DNA from: Marinobacter halotolerans
GTDB lineage: Bacteria; Pseudomonadota; Gammaproteobacteria; Pseudomonadales; Oleiphilaceae
DNA length: 64,000 nt
Direction of reading: 5' to 3'
Assembly: GCF_008795985.1 (NCBI RefSeq)
Contig: NZ_VMHP01000001.1
Location: 2,170,001 to 2,234,000, forward strand
Positions 16,987 to 27,550 of the stretch are shown here, piece by piece. The notes under the pieces are model-generated. The model ran no database searches and was not told the DNA's origin. It saw nothing but the letters and a program-made list of their open reading frames with translations. A program made the translations under genes and the position numbers. Positions within the stretch are counted from its first letter, which is position 1. Each line of letters starts with the position of its first letter.

Positions 16987-17886
16987 ATGCACGATAAAAG
17001 CCACGATCACAGCCATCATTTCGATACCCATAATCGTTCCTTTGCTTTTGCGGTGATCCTCAACATGCTCTTTGTGGTCATTGAAGCTGTGTATGGTCTG
17101 CTCTCGGGATCCCTTGCACTGCTCGCTGATGCCGGCCACAACTTGAGCGACGTTCTGGGCCTAATTCTGGCATGGTCGGCCAGTTGGCTCGCTGGCAAGG
17201 CAGCGACGGAGAGCAAAACATATGGCTTGAAGAAAACAACTATCCTGGCAGCCCTATTCAACGCTCTTATACTGATTGCCGCTGTCGGTGGAATCACTTG
17301 GGAAGCGATTCAGCGACTCACAGAGCCATCAAGCGTCGCCGGCCTAACGGTTGTAATTGTTGCGGGCATTGGCGTTGTCATAAACGGCGCGACCATGATG
17401 CTCTTTATCAAAGGCCAGAAAGGCGACATCAATATTCGTGGGGCTTTTTTACATATGGCCGCCGACACAGCAGTTTCTGTCGGCGTGGTTATTTCCGGGA
17501 CCATTCTGATATTTTTCAATATCACGTGGATTGATCCGATTATTAGTCTTGTGATCGCTGCAGTGATATTCCTCGGAACCTGGCAACTATTAAATGACTC
17601 TGTGACGCTTGCCGTCGACGCCGTCCCAAAAGACATCGATATCTGCGCTGTACAAAAGAGGCTCGAGAGTATGCCCGGCGTCCAATCGGCACATCATCTT
17701 CACATTTGGGCCTTGAGCACGACCGAAAATGCGCTAACGGTTCACTTGGTTAAGCCAGACCCGCGAGATGATGATCAATTGCTCAGTGAGGCCGTTGCAA
17801 TGCTACACAAAGAATTCAACATCCAACATGCCACTATCCAGTGGGAGCGCGGTCGACAGGAATGTCCGAGTACCTCCTACTGCTAG
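16987..17886 (+). CDS. Cation diffusion facilitator (CDF) metal exporter, CzcD/ZitB-like
   Basis: 299 residues with six TM segments and a His-rich N-terminus (HDHSHH). The transport site is conserved: Asp48, His51 and Asp55 in ADAGHNLSD of TM2, and His156 and Asp160 in HMAADT of TM5. This is the pattern of Zn/Cd/Co exporters of the CzcD branch. The cytoplasmic C-terminal domain is present (SAHHLHIW). It exports divalent metals by proton antiport across the inner membrane. Expression is probably induced by Cd, Pb or Zn through a MerR-type activator (see promoter). The EF-hand gene follows after 40 bases and may share the transcript. Confidence 0.93.
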   Translation: MHDKSHDHSHHFDTHNRSFAFAVILNMLFVVIEAVYGLLSGSLALLADAGHNLSDVLGLILAWSASWLAGKAATESKTYGLKKTTILAALFNALILIAAVGGITWEAIQRLTEPSSVAGLTVVIVAGIGVVINGATMMLFIKGQKGDINIRGAFLHMAADTAVSVGVVISGTILIFFNITWIDPIISLVIAAVIFLGTWQLLNDSVTLAVDAVPKDIDICAVQKRLESMPGVQSAHHLHIWALSTTENALTVHLVKPDPRDDDQLLSEAVAMLHKEFNIQHATIQWERGRQECPSTSYC

Positions 17887-17926
17887 CTGTTAGTCAATCG
17901 CACCAAACCATCAAAAGGTTCCAAAC

Positions 17927-18343
17927 ATGAACAGATTAAATTCAGTATTAGCTACGCTGATTTTGTGTTCTGCGGCGACAACTTCTGCCTTGACTTCGGC
18001 TGACGAAAACAATCCAACCGATGAGTCAGTCGAGCAGTACCTATATCACCCCAAGCATGCTCAGAAGAATTTCGATACTGACGTGGATCCCCTGCACGAA
18101 AGTTCTTTACAAGGATTCGACTGTATGGATCAGGATAAGAACGGATACCTGACCGAACAGGAAATCGACCAGCGAGCTGACTGTGTCGACAACGCCGAAG
18201 AACGAGGCATGGGGCGATCCAAAAGAGCGGCAGTCATCCTTGACCTGTTAGACGCTGACCGCGATCGGAGGGTAAGCAAGCGGGAATTCAATATCTGGAA
18301 TGAAATGCAAAGACAGCACCACGAAATCAAGTTGAGCAATTAA
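17927..18343 (+). CDS. Exported EF-hand domain protein
   Basis: 138 residues with a signal peptide (residues 1-about 25). It has two EF-hand loops: Asp68-Asp70-Asn72-Tyr74-Thr76-Glu79, and Asp109-Asp111-Asp113-Val115-Ser117-Glu120. The second has Arg at loop positions 5-6 instead of Asn/Gly. It probably binds Ca or another divalent metal in the periplasm. It lies 40 bases downstream of the CDF exporter with AAAGG before its ATG, so it may belong to the same metal-induced transcript. Confidence 0.8.
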   Translation: MNRLNSVLATLILCSAATTSALTSADENNPTDESVEQYLYHPKHAQKNFDTDVDPLHESSLQGFDCMDQDKNGYLTEQEIDQRADCVDNAEERGMGRSKRAAVILDLLDADRDRRVSKREFNIWNEMQRQHHEIKLSN

Positions 18344-18441
18344 TCTTGAACTGAAGCCTTTCGACTCGCTCAGGTGCGCAGCCTTGGCACCGGATTTATG
18401 GCCAACCCTCGATTAAGCACTGCTCAACAGTCCCTGATCGC

Positions 18442-19842
18442 TTAGCCGTTTATTAACAGATGCACACCTATGCTCGCCAGATAACCGAGAGCAATAGCGG
18501 GTGTCCATTTCAGATGACTCAGAAAGGTGTAATGCCCTCGCGCCTGCCCCATCAGGGCAACCCCCGCCGCCGAGCCGATAGAAAGCAAACTGCCACCAAC
18601 TCCCGCCGTCAGGGTGACCAGAAGCCACTGGTAGTCGGGCATCTCGGGGTTCATGGTCAGTACCGCAAACATGACCGGAATATTGTCCACTAACGCAGAA
18701 ATCACTCCGACCATCACGTTGGCAAAGGTGGGGCCCAGATCGCCGTAAAGCGTCGCGGACAACATGCCCAGGTAGCCAATGAAGCCGAGACCACCCACAG
18801 CCATGATCACCCCATAGAAAAAGAACAGTGTGTCCCACTCCGCCCGGGCAATATGGGAAAACACATTGAAACTTCGCTCTTTAGATCTGTCTCCTGGAGG
18901 CGTTTCATAATTTTCGTTCCAGCGGTATTCCTCGTGTCGTTTCAGGTAATAGCCAAAAAGCTTGAGATACCCCAGCCCTGTCATCATGCCAAAAACAGGC
19001 GGTATATGAAGGAACTGATGGAAAGCGATCGCAGTGGCAATGGTCAGCAGAAACAGGCCACAAATAAACCCTCCACCCGGGCGAATCACCTTATTATAAG
19101 TCTCGGGCTGTGCAGGTTTTCCTTTGGGTAATGCAAAATGCATCAGAGCCGCCGGGACCAGGAAATTGACCATTGCAGGCAGAAAGAGTTGGAAGAAGTC
19201 CTGGAATGGCAGAATGCCTTTTTGCCAGACCATCAACGTTGTTATATCGCCAAACGGACTGAAAGCACCCCCCGCGTTTGAACCAACTACAATGTTGATA
19301 AAGGCGAGCGATACAAATACTCCACTGTCCCGACCAACCGCCATCACCACGGCGCACATGATCAGCGCTGTGGTGAGATTGTCTGCGACGGGCGAGATGC
19401 AAAACGCTAGGACACCGGTGATCCAGAACAATTGACGGTATCCATAACCTTTGCCCAACAACCAGATTCGCAGTTGATCAAATACCTTCCGCTCCAACAT
19501 CGCATTGATGTAGGTCATGGCCACCAGAAGGAAGAAGAACAGCTCGGCGTATTCCAGGAAGTTGTGCCGGATGGCAGCTTCCACCTCACCGTCTCCGTCG
19601 GCCATACGATAGGCCACCGCCACAAGGATCCAGATCAATCCGGCCGCAATCAGCATCGGCTTGGATTTCGCCAGGTGAATTTTCTCTTCCAGCATCACCA
19701 GGATATAAGCAACCACAAAAATGCCGATAGCGGCATAACCGACAGGGTGAAACATCAGACTCAAATCAGGGTTTGAGCTAGCCCACACCAGCCCAGGTAC
19801 CAACCACAAGATAGCCGTTGCCAGCACAGCGATTAATTTCAT
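18442..19842 (-). CDS. nhaD: Na+/H+ antiporter, NhaD family
   Basis: 466 residues with a cleavable-looking N-terminus and 12 or so TM segments. Diagnostic NhaD/ion-transporter segments are present: ISPVADNLTTALIM, INIVVGSNAGGAFSPFGDITTLMVW and ISALVDNIPVMFAVLTM. It expels Na+ (or Li+) in exchange for protons, usual in marine and halophilic bacteria. The start is taken at the ATG at 19842 with GGAG 10 nt upstream; an in-frame GTG 15 codons earlier lacks an SD. It converges with the EF-hand gene. Confidence 0.92.
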   Translation of the reverse strand: MKLIAVLATAILWLVPGLVWASSNPDLSLMFHPVGYAAIGIFVVAYILVMLEEKIHLAKSKPMLIAAGLIWILVAVAYRMADGDGEVEAAIRHNFLEYAELFFFLLVAMTYINAMLERKVFDQLRIWLLGKGYGYRQLFWITGVLAFCISPVADNLTTALIMCAVVMAVGRDSGVFVSLAFINIVVGSNAGGAFSPFGDITTLMVWQKGILPFQDFFQLFLPAMVNFLVPAALMHFALPKGKPAQPETYNKVIRPGGGFICGLFLLTIATAIAFHQFLHIPPVFGMMTGLGYLKLFGYYLKRHEEYRWNENYETPPGDRSKERSFNVFSHIARAEWDTLFFFYGVIMAVGGLGFIGYLGMLSATLYGDLGPTFANVMVGVISALVDNIPVMFAVLTMNPEMPDYQWLLVTLTAGVGGSLLSIGSAAGVALMGQARGHYTFLSHLKWTPAIALGYLASIGVHLLING

Positions 19843-19960
19843 TAAGAGGAAACTCCGAATGCATAGGAATACCCGGGCGACGCGCACCGCAATCTCGACG
19901 CGATTCGCAATCAGTATCTTTTTAATGGGCTTTGACCCTGTCTCTGGTTAACAGTCAAAC

Positions 19961-19998
19961 AAGAAAAAGCCGCAATCGATTGGGCTGATTGCGGCTTT
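19961..19998 (-). terminator. Rho-independent terminator of the CBS-domain gene
   Basis: A 12-bp perfect stem (AAAGCCGCAATC at 19966-19977, GATTGCGGCTTT at 19987-19998) with a 9-base loop. On the minus strand it is followed by a T-rich tail (TTTTTCTT). It begins nine bases after the CBS gene stop. Confidence 0.9.
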
Positions 19999-20006
19999 GA
20001 AGCGCT

Positions 20007-20615
20007 TTAGTAAGATTTTCCCCTGACGGCATGAACAATGTCAGAGAATGACTCAGGGCGGGGGCGCTGGTCCACACGGATGCCCGCTTGATCATTCAGA
20101 TCATCAGCAGACAAAAGTCCGCGAACAGACTTCTCTCCGGAGCCTGCCTCACCCAGATCCGCCTCCATCACCAACAGATAGTCGGTGTGAAGTTCATTGA
20201 AAATCTCCGCCAGTTGGTCGACCTTCAGCTCCTGAAGCTGACCATATCTTACTGCAGGCAAACTCCATATCGGGCGCATGACATCCTTGGCCGTAATGTC
20301 CGAAATGGAACCGCCTCGCTGATTGGCAAGACTCAACGGTAACGAACCGAGAAGGTCTTTCAGGGTCAATAGTCCGACCACCTCATCACTCCGGTTAACC
20401 ACCATCGCAAACGTCGCGCCGGAGTTGCATAGTTTGGCTTTCATTTCCTTAAAAGCCATAGCCGATCGGATATTGATCGGGTTATGGCTGGTGAAGTCCT
20501 TTAACAACTGGGTAGCCGGATCGTCACCTGTAAGGGATTCCTCCTCAGGACAGGCAGTGAGCCTGAAAACGTCACCGGGAGACTTGGGAACTAAAACACG
20601 TGATGGATTGCTCAT
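20007..20615 (-). CDS. CBS-domain pair protein
   Basis: 202 residues with two CBS motifs, one near 45-95 (IRSAMAFKEMKAKLCNSGATFAMVVNRSD..VGLLTLKDLL) and one near 108-180 (ITAKDVMRPIWSLPAV ... HTDYLLVME ... VRGLLSADDL). No catalytic or transport domain is attached. Such proteins usually bind adenine nucleotides and modulate a partner, which is not evident; the nearest gene is the Na+/H+ antiporter in the same direction. AGGGGA precedes the ATG at good spacing, and a strong terminator follows. Confidence 0.85.
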   Translation of the reverse strand: MSNPSRVLVPKSPGDVFRLTACPEEESLTGDDPATQLLKDFTSHNPINIRSAMAFKEMKAKLCNSGATFAMVVNRSDEVVGLLTLKDLLGSLPLSLANQRGGSISDITAKDVMRPIWSLPAVRYGQLQELKVDQLAEIFNELHTDYLLVMEADLGEAGSGEKSVRGLLSADDLNDQAGIRVDQRPRPESFSDIVHAVRGKSY

Positions 20616-20700
20616 GGCAATTCCCCTTCGCTTAAGATCATTTAGTCAAGACGTCACTCTGATTCACAGAGCACTGGAAGTCTGGAGCGTAGTAAATGTT

Positions 20701-21033
20701 CTAAAGCGTCGCGGGAGGCGCCTGGGGCAGGCCAGGATAGCTCAGCAGCCTAAGACCTGGTCCGTCAAAGGCCAAATGCGCGAGGGCACGTGACGAGAAT
20801 TTAAATGGGGAGTGTACGACTACGAAACGCTGTAATGGCGAATCTTCGGTTGGGGAGCTACCGTCAGACGAAGAATCCGTAATACCTGCGACATCAATAA
20901 CCTGCAAGGATGCAGACGGGTCTTCGTAAAAGGGAGCAGCGTGGGCGCCCCCTGTCCAAACCAAAAACACAAAAGTCAGCAGCAGAGTCGCACTGCAAAA
21001 GAGTTTCGTGTTTTTGTCTGACTGAGAACTCAT
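20701..21033 (-). CDS. Small exported protein, unrecognised
   Basis: 110 residues. A clear signal peptide (positive start SDKNTK, hydrophobic core LLLTFVFLVW, AHA cleavage site near residue 32) precedes a short Ser/Asp-rich mature region with no domain I recognise. The SD is weak (GGTAA). A DSSSDGSSP stretch suggests a disordered linker. It could be a lineage-specific secreted peptide; coding status rests mainly on the signal peptide. Confidence 0.45.
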   Translation of the reverse strand: MSSQSDKNTKLFCSATLLLTFVFLVWTGGAHAAPFYEDPSASLQVIDVAGITDSSSDGSSPTEDSPLQRFVVVHSPFKFSSRALAHLAFDGPGLRLLSYPGLPQAPPATL

Positions 21034-21290
21034 AGAATTACCAAAATACGCTATTCAGCATCCTCCGATTAAATTACCACCCGCGGTTGATGCAGGCAAT
21101 CAAGACTCGTTGGACTTGTGTGCCGAAAGTACCAAATCAGGTGGCATCCCACCCCTTCAGAAATTCCTTTTGGGGCCCGGCTGTTGCGAGCCGGGAGTGA
21201 TATTTGGAGAGTCCAAAATATTGTACGCCACAGTAATATTCCCACCACTGAGATTTATACGCATGTTGTCAGCGATCGCAGAGCCTGAAG

Positions 21291-21566
21291 TCAATACTCC
21301 CAGTTACTTGATGGCACCTGCTTAATGTGGACATAACTTGCAAGTCGGATGCTAGGACGAACCAGGAATTGAAAGCTACCAATAATAAAAAACCAGATTG
21401 CGGCTCTTTCATACTCTGGGAATAAAAAAAGTATACTACCCACTAAAAACCATAGCGCTATGATGAAGTCATTAATAATGCTCATGACCTCATATCGCCT
21501 GCGTATGACCAGCTTCTCATTTCCAACTGTCAATGTAAGCGGGTGATCAAGATCTCGCTGCGACAT
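21291..21566 (-). CDS. YrhK-like membrane protein
   Basis: 91 residues. The pattern RRRYEVMSIINDFIIALWFLVGSILFLFP followed by a second TM (AAIWFFIIGSFQFLVRPSIRLA) matches the YrhK domain: two TM helices with an R-Y-E-x-x-x-x-x-N-D signature. Function is unknown. The start is the ATG at 21566, with GGAGG 7 nt upstream, rather than an in-frame upstream codon. It has no co-directional neighbour within 250 bases. Confidence 0.8.
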   Translation of the reverse strand: MSQRDLDHPLTLTVGNEKLVIRRRYEVMSIINDFIIALWFLVGSILFLFPEYERAAIWFFIIGSFQFLVRPSIRLASYVHIKQVPSSNWEY

Positions 21567-22080
21567 CGCCTCTCCTCCTTGCAATATGAGTCTGCGTATG
21601 AAGCTTAAAAATTTGCATTTAACAGCAACACCACCACTCCGTCCAAATCTGCCTCACAATCCGGATAACCGCGATTTTTCACGTCCTTACCATGCTATTT
21701 CAGACGATTTTTGAGCACCTGGTTCTGTGAAAAGCGTGCATGCGGTTTATCCGTTCACGTTAAACGGCATAAATCTTGGCGTTTTCGAGGGTTTTTCATT
21801 ATACCCCCACTTTCGCGACAGGCCATTTACTGGCCAATGCGTTATACCAGCAGGATCGGAAGGCAGCTGGTGACACCGTAGATTTGGTGAATCGCAGAGT
21901 GTTTCGGGTGTTAAAAAACGGGAGGAGTTAGCAGGTCGCGAATGTTCGCTTTTGTTTAAAAGCGGCTGCAGTACGAGTCGACTTGACGGGGGGCAAAGCA
22001 TTTGATGGTTTTTACTTTAGTTCGTCCAGAGCGCACCAACTATGGTTGGATGACTAACTGAAGCGGAGTAGTCATTGAAG
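21567..22080. other. 514-bp region without a recognised gene
   Basis: Between the YrhK-like gene and the tRNA. An 84-codon frame on the minus strand (21747-22001) is Pro/Ser-rich with no recognisable domain and no good SD, and is not called. The stretch 21730-21860 has a look of repeated or mobile-element-derived DNA (short GC patches, TTTTTCATTATACCCCC), but no inverted-repeat ends or transposase remnant could be identified. It borders the 3' end of a tRNA, a frequent integration point. Confidence 0.3.
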
Positions 22081-22157
<77 letters not shown>

Positions 22158-22166
22158 TAAAGGAAA

Positions 22167-22202
22167 GCGGGCGCCATTATACCCATGGGGGTAGGCGCCC
22201 GC
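22167..22202 (-). terminator. Hairpin between rpoD and tRNA-Ile2, with a -10-like TATAAT in its loop
   Basis: A 9-bp GC-rich stem (GCGGGCGCC/GGCGCCCGC) with an 18-base loop, followed on the minus strand by TTTCCTTT just before the tRNA 5' end. It can end rpoD transcription. The loop contains TATAAT (22176-22181), correctly placed about 19 bases upstream of the tRNA to act as its -10; no good -35 is visible. Confidence 0.55.
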
Positions 22203-22219
22203 TACTGTTGCGGAGGGGG

Positions 22220-24067
<1,848 letters not shown>

Positions 24068-24179
24068 AGACACCTGTGAACTCGCTTATACAAAGGAAAA
24101 AAGTTAAACAGCCATTATAGCTGTCGCCCGATTGGTCTGCCACCGAGTGGTTAGATGGTGACCAACTCTGTAAGTTTCA

Positions 24180-24195
24180 AGGCCCGCAAGGGCCT
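24180..24195 (-). other. Small GC hairpin in the dnaG-rpoD intergenic region
   Basis: AGGCCC and GGGCCT (6 bp) close a GCAA tetraloop directly after the dnaG stop. No T-run follows, so it is unlikely to terminate. In E. coli the dnaG-rpoD junction is an RNA processing site, and a similar role is possible but unproven. Confidence 0.35.
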
Positions 24196-24198
24196 GTT

Positions 24199-25926
24199 TC
24201 AGTCGTTCTGCCCGCTCAGCGCTTTCAGTTCCTTCCGTTCCTCGTCGGTCAGATCCGACAGGTTCCGTTTCTGCGAAAGCAATGCTGCCAGGCGTTGTTT
24301 GCGTGCAACTTCCTGGTTCGGGTTGAGCATTTCCCGGGCGCCGGCCAGTGTCTGTTCCCTGGCAGGCACGTGTTCAATACCATCAAACAGGCCGTAAAAA
24401 CGGGTTCTGGCTGCTGCATCCATGGCCAGTCGGCTGACCAGCGTTTTGCGGTCGGTCACGCCCTGTTCAAGAATCCATGCAGCGAACTGGCCGGCCTGTT
24501 TCAGTTCCCGGCTGCTTCGGCACAGTTCGTCAATTTCCCGCGCCATATCCGGCGCTTCCAGCAGGGCCAGGCAAAGTTGCGTGTCCTTGCTCAGGCGAAC
24601 GTCGATCCGTTCTTCCTGGGTGCGCTGCTGTGCGCCTTTTCCTTTTCTCCACTGGCTCCGGTCCTGCCAGGTGCTCTGCTGGTTACGGCACAGCCGCAGC
24701 ATCTCGTGCCACATGGCATCCCGCAGCGTGCTGCGGGGCATTTTCTTCAGCAGCGGCTCGACCCTGGCTTTCAGTTCGCCCCGGTCTTCCGGCAGTGTCA
24801 GGTCCAGCCCTTCGCTTTGCCGGTTGAACAGATAACGGGACAGCGGTGTGGCGCTGTCGATGCGTTCCTTGAACGCCTCGGGACCCTCCTGGCGGACCAG
24901 GGTGTCCGGGTCTTCACCGTCCGGCAGCATCAGGAACTGCAGATGCATGCCGTCGCCCAGCAGTTCCAGGGCGTTGTCGAGGGCGCGGTCTGCGGCCCGG
25001 AAGCCGGCAGAGTCGCCGTCGAAGCAGAATATTATGTGCCGGGCCTGCTTCAGCAGCGCCGACAGACTGTCCTGGTTTGTTGCCGTGCCCAGGGTGGCAA
25101 CCGCAAAATGGATGCCATTCTGCGCCAGGGCAATTACATCCATGTAGCCTTCAACCACCAGCAGTCGGTCGACCTGCTTGAGCGCCTGCTTGGCTTCGTA
25201 AAGGCCGTAAATCTCGCGGCTTTTGTGAAAGACATCCGACTCCGGAGAGTTGATGTATTTCGCCTTGTCATCCCCCAGGGTCCGCCCGCCAAAGGCGATG
25301 GTGCGGCCGCGGCTGTTGCGGATGGGGAACATCACCCGGTTCCGGAACAGATCCCGTGGGCGCCCGTATCGATCCGACACGGTGCCGGTTTCAATCAGCG
25401 GCCCCTGTAAATCCTTGCTGGCGCTGTCGTAAAGCGCCGTGCCAGTACCCGGGGCGAACCCGATCTTGTACTGGTCGATAATGTCCTGGTCCAGCCCGCG
25501 CTGGGTCAGGTAATCCTTGGCAAACGCCCCTTGCTGACCCTTCAGCTGGCCCTGATAGAAGTTGCTGGCGTAATCCAGCGCATCGGTCAGGGTTTTCGCC
25601 TGCTGCATTTCCTGCTTGGCGTTTTCGTCGTAGGGCACTTCCAGCCCGGCACGCCTTGCCAGTTCCTCCACCGCATCGGTGAACCCCAGCCCGTCAAATT
25701 CACGAACAAAGCTAATGGCGTCCCCGTGGGCGCCGCAGCCAAAGCAGTGATAAAAGCCTTTATCCGGCCTGACGTTGAATGACGGTGTTTTCTCGTCATG
25801 GAAGGGGCAGCGGGCTTTGTAGTTACCACCGGCCTTTTTCAGAGTGATCCGTGACCCGATCAGCTCGGCCAGGTCAATCCGTTGCAGCAGGTCTTCAACA
25901 AAGCGTTGCGGGATCAGTCCACTCAT
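24199..25926 (-). CDS. dnaG: DNA primase DnaG
   Basis: 575 residues, close to the E. coli length. The N-terminal zinc site (Cys40, His43, Cys61, Cys64) is followed by the RNA polymerase core with FGGRTL, the TOPRIM segment (VVEGYMDVIALAQ, DGDSAGFRAADRA) and the C-terminal DnaB-interacting helical domain. It makes RNA primers for the replisome. It lies between rpsU and rpoD in the conserved macromolecular-synthesis operon and follows an attenuator-like hairpin. Confidence 0.98.
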   Translation of the reverse strand: MSGLIPQRFVEDLLQRIDLAELIGSRITLKKAGGNYKARCPFHDEKTPSFNVRPDKGFYHCFGCGAHGDAISFVREFDGLGFTDAVEELARRAGLEVPYDENAKQEMQQAKTLTDALDYASNFYQGQLKGQQGAFAKDYLTQRGLDQDIIDQYKIGFAPGTGTALYDSASKDLQGPLIETGTVSDRYGRPRDLFRNRVMFPIRNSRGRTIAFGGRTLGDDKAKYINSPESDVFHKSREIYGLYEAKQALKQVDRLLVVEGYMDVIALAQNGIHFAVATLGTATNQDSLSALLKQARHIIFCFDGDSAGFRAADRALDNALELLGDGMHLQFLMLPDGEDPDTLVRQEGPEAFKERIDSATPLSRYLFNRQSEGLDLTLPEDRGELKARVEPLLKKMPRSTLRDAMWHEMLRLCRNQQSTWQDRSQWRKGKGAQQRTQEERIDVRLSKDTQLCLALLEAPDMAREIDELCRSSRELKQAGQFAAWILEQGVTDRKTLVSRLAMDAAARTRFYGLFDGIEHVPAREQTLAGAREMLNPNQEVARKQRLAALLSQKRNLSDLTDEERKELKALSGQND

Positions 25927-25972
25927 GAGGTCTCCGGTGGCCTGTCAAAAGGCCCGTCCTGCGAGTACAGCC

Positions 25973-26007
25973 AAAAATGCCGCCGAAGCCAGGCCTCGGC
26001 GGCATTT
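25973..26007 (-). terminator. Internal terminator/attenuator between rpsU and dnaG
   Basis: A 12-bp stem (AAATGCCGCCGA at 25975-25986, TCGGCGGCATTT at 25996-26007) with a 9-nt loop, followed on the minus strand by ATTTTTGG. It sits 48 bp before the dnaG start. The E. coli operon has a partial terminator at the same position, which lets rpsU be made in excess of primase. Confidence 0.9.
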
Positions 26008-26074
26008 AAGTCGCCATTCACACGGCAACGCCGGTAATGGCAGTTACTTGCAGTAGCGCAGCGTCCGGTAAAGC

Positions 26075-26290
26075 TTAGTACAGACGCTCGAATTTGCGCT
26101 GTTCACGCTGAAGCTTCTTGAGATGACGCTTGACGGCAGCAGCGGCCTTGCGCTTGCGCACGGCAGTCGGCTTCTCGTAGTGCTCGCGACGACGTACTTC
26201 AGACAGTACGCCTGCTTTTTCGCAGGAGCGCTTGAAGCGACGCAGGGCTACGTCAAACGGCTCATTCTCTTTCACTTTAACAGCTGGCAT
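26075..26290 (-). CDS. rpsU: 30S ribosomal protein bS21
   Basis: 71 residues starting [28 protein letters not shown] and ending in a Lys/Arg-rich tail, as in all gammaproteobacterial S21 proteins. AGGTGA lies 7 nt before the ATG. A longer frame to 26377 extends into the leader and is not used. First gene of the rpsU-dnaG-rpoD operon and divergent from tsaD. Confidence 0.98.
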   Translation of the reverse strand: MPAVKVKENEPFDVALRRFKRSCEKAGVLSEVRRREHYEKPTAVRKRKAAAAVKRHLKKLQREQRKFERLY

Positions 26291-26376
26291 TCGAAAATCA
26301 CCTACCTGATTGATTCGGTTTTGGTTTCGGTCGGATAACTGGTTAAAACCCGACCAGTGCTCATTTAAGGGCGGCA

Positions 26377-26406
26377 ATGATAGCGTTAGCAGACGGGTAA
26401 GGTCAA
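26377..26406 (-). promoter_or_regulatory. Sigma-70 promoter of the rpsU-dnaG-rpoD operon
   Basis: On the minus strand TTGACC (26401-26406) and TATCAT (26377-26382) are 18 bp apart, giving a leader of about 80 nt before rpsU. It is the best -35/-10 pair in this divergent intergenic region. Confidence 0.7.
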
Positions 26407-26494
26407 TGTTTGTTCGATGAAACTGCCGGGCGGTCTCGGGTTTCTGCTAAAATGCCGGCTCCTACGCATTCTGTCTCCGTCTGTTGGTCTATTT

Positions 26495-27550
26495 ATGCTT
26501 ATTCTCGGTATCGAAACCTCCTGTGATGAAACCGGTGTCGCCCTGTTTGACAGTGATCAGGGCCTTTTGTCCCATGCCTTGTTCAGCCAGATCGATATGC
26601 ACGCGGATTATGGCGGCGTAGTGCCGGAACTGGCCTCCCGTGACCATGTCCGCAAGCTGCTGCCTTTGTGCGATCAGGTGCTGGCAGACGCCGGCAAAAC
26701 CCGCAGCCAGATTGAAGGTATCGCCTATACCGCCGGCCCGGGCCTGATTGGCGCCTTGATGGTGGGGGGCGCAGTGGCGCACTCGTTGGCTTTTGCTCTC
26801 GGGGTTCCCGTGCTGGGCGTTCACCATATGGAGGGCCACCTGCTAGCGCCCATGCTGGAGCCAGAGCCGCCGGCCTTCCCCTTTGTCGCCCTGTTAGTTT
26901 CTGGCGGCCACACCCAGTTGGTGCTGGTTAAAGGTATTGGTGAGTATGAAATGTTGGGCGAGTCGGTGGATGATGCCGCCGGCGAAGCCTTTGACAAGAC
27001 CGCCAAGATGCTGGGGCTGGACTACCCGGGCGGGCCAAGAGTGGCGGCGCTCGCCGAGAAGGGCACGCCCGGGCGTTACCGTTTCCCGCGCCCCATGACA
27101 GACCGCCCTGGGCTGGATTTCAGTTTCAGTGGCCTGAAGACCTTTACCCTGAATACTGTCACCGCCGCCGACAAAGCCGGTGAACTTGATGACCAGACCC
27201 GGGCAGACATCGCGTTGGCGTTCGAAGCGGCGGTGGTGGATACCTTGGTGATCAAATGCCGCCGGGCTCTTGAGCAGACCCACAGCAAACGGCTGGTCAT
27301 TGCCGGCGGCGTTAGTGCGAACAAACGGCTGCGGGCAGGGCTGGAAACTATGGCCGAGAAAAAGAAGGCGAAAGTGTTCTATGCCCGGCCTGAATTCTGC
27401 ACTGATAACGGCGCCATGATCGCCTACGCCGGGTGTCAGCGCCTATTGGCCGGGCAGCAGGACGGCGACCGCATTGTGTCGGTACCCCGCTGGCCGATGA
27501 ATACGCTGCCCCCGGTCGGGGAAGTTCGTTCAAATGGTCTGGTTGACTAG
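26495..27550 (+). CDS. tsaD: tRNA N6-adenosine threonylcarbamoyltransferase TsaD (Gcp/YgjD)
   Basis: 351 residues. [19 protein letters not shown] opens an ASKHA fold. The metal-binding HMEGH motif ([11 protein letters not shown]), [10 protein letters not shown], and the late [13 protein letters not shown] and [13 protein letters not shown] segments are all standard. It transfers the threonylcarbamoyl group to A37 of ANN-reading tRNAs together with TsaB/TsaE. The start at 26495 matches the family; a longer upstream frame adds 26 unrelated residues. The stop shares the CTAG palindrome with the plsY stop on the other strand. Confidence 0.97.
   Translation: MLILGIETSCDETGVALFDSDQGLLSHALFSQIDMHADYGGVVPELASRDHVRKLLPLCDQVLADAGKTRSQIEGIAYTAGPGLIGALMVGGAVAHSLAFALGVPVLGVHHMEGHLLAPMLEPEPPAFPFVALLVSGGHTQLVLVKGIGEYEMLGESVDDAAGEAFDKTAKMLGLDYPGGPRVAALAEKGTPGRYRFPRPMTDRPGLDFSFSGLKTFTLNTVTAADKAGELDDQTRADIALAFEAAVVDTLVIKCRRALEQTHSKRLVIAGGVSANKRLRAGLETMAEKKKAKVFYARPEFCTDNGAMIAYAGCQRLLAGQQDGDRIVSVPRWPMNTLPPVGEVRSNGLVD

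Noticed and set aside
21747..22001. 84-codon minus-strand frame before the tRNA
   Set aside because: No SD, no domain, odd composition; region treated as non-coding.
24295..25410. 371-codon open frame antisense to dnaG
   Set aside because: Shadow of DNA primase; low-complexity composition and no domain.
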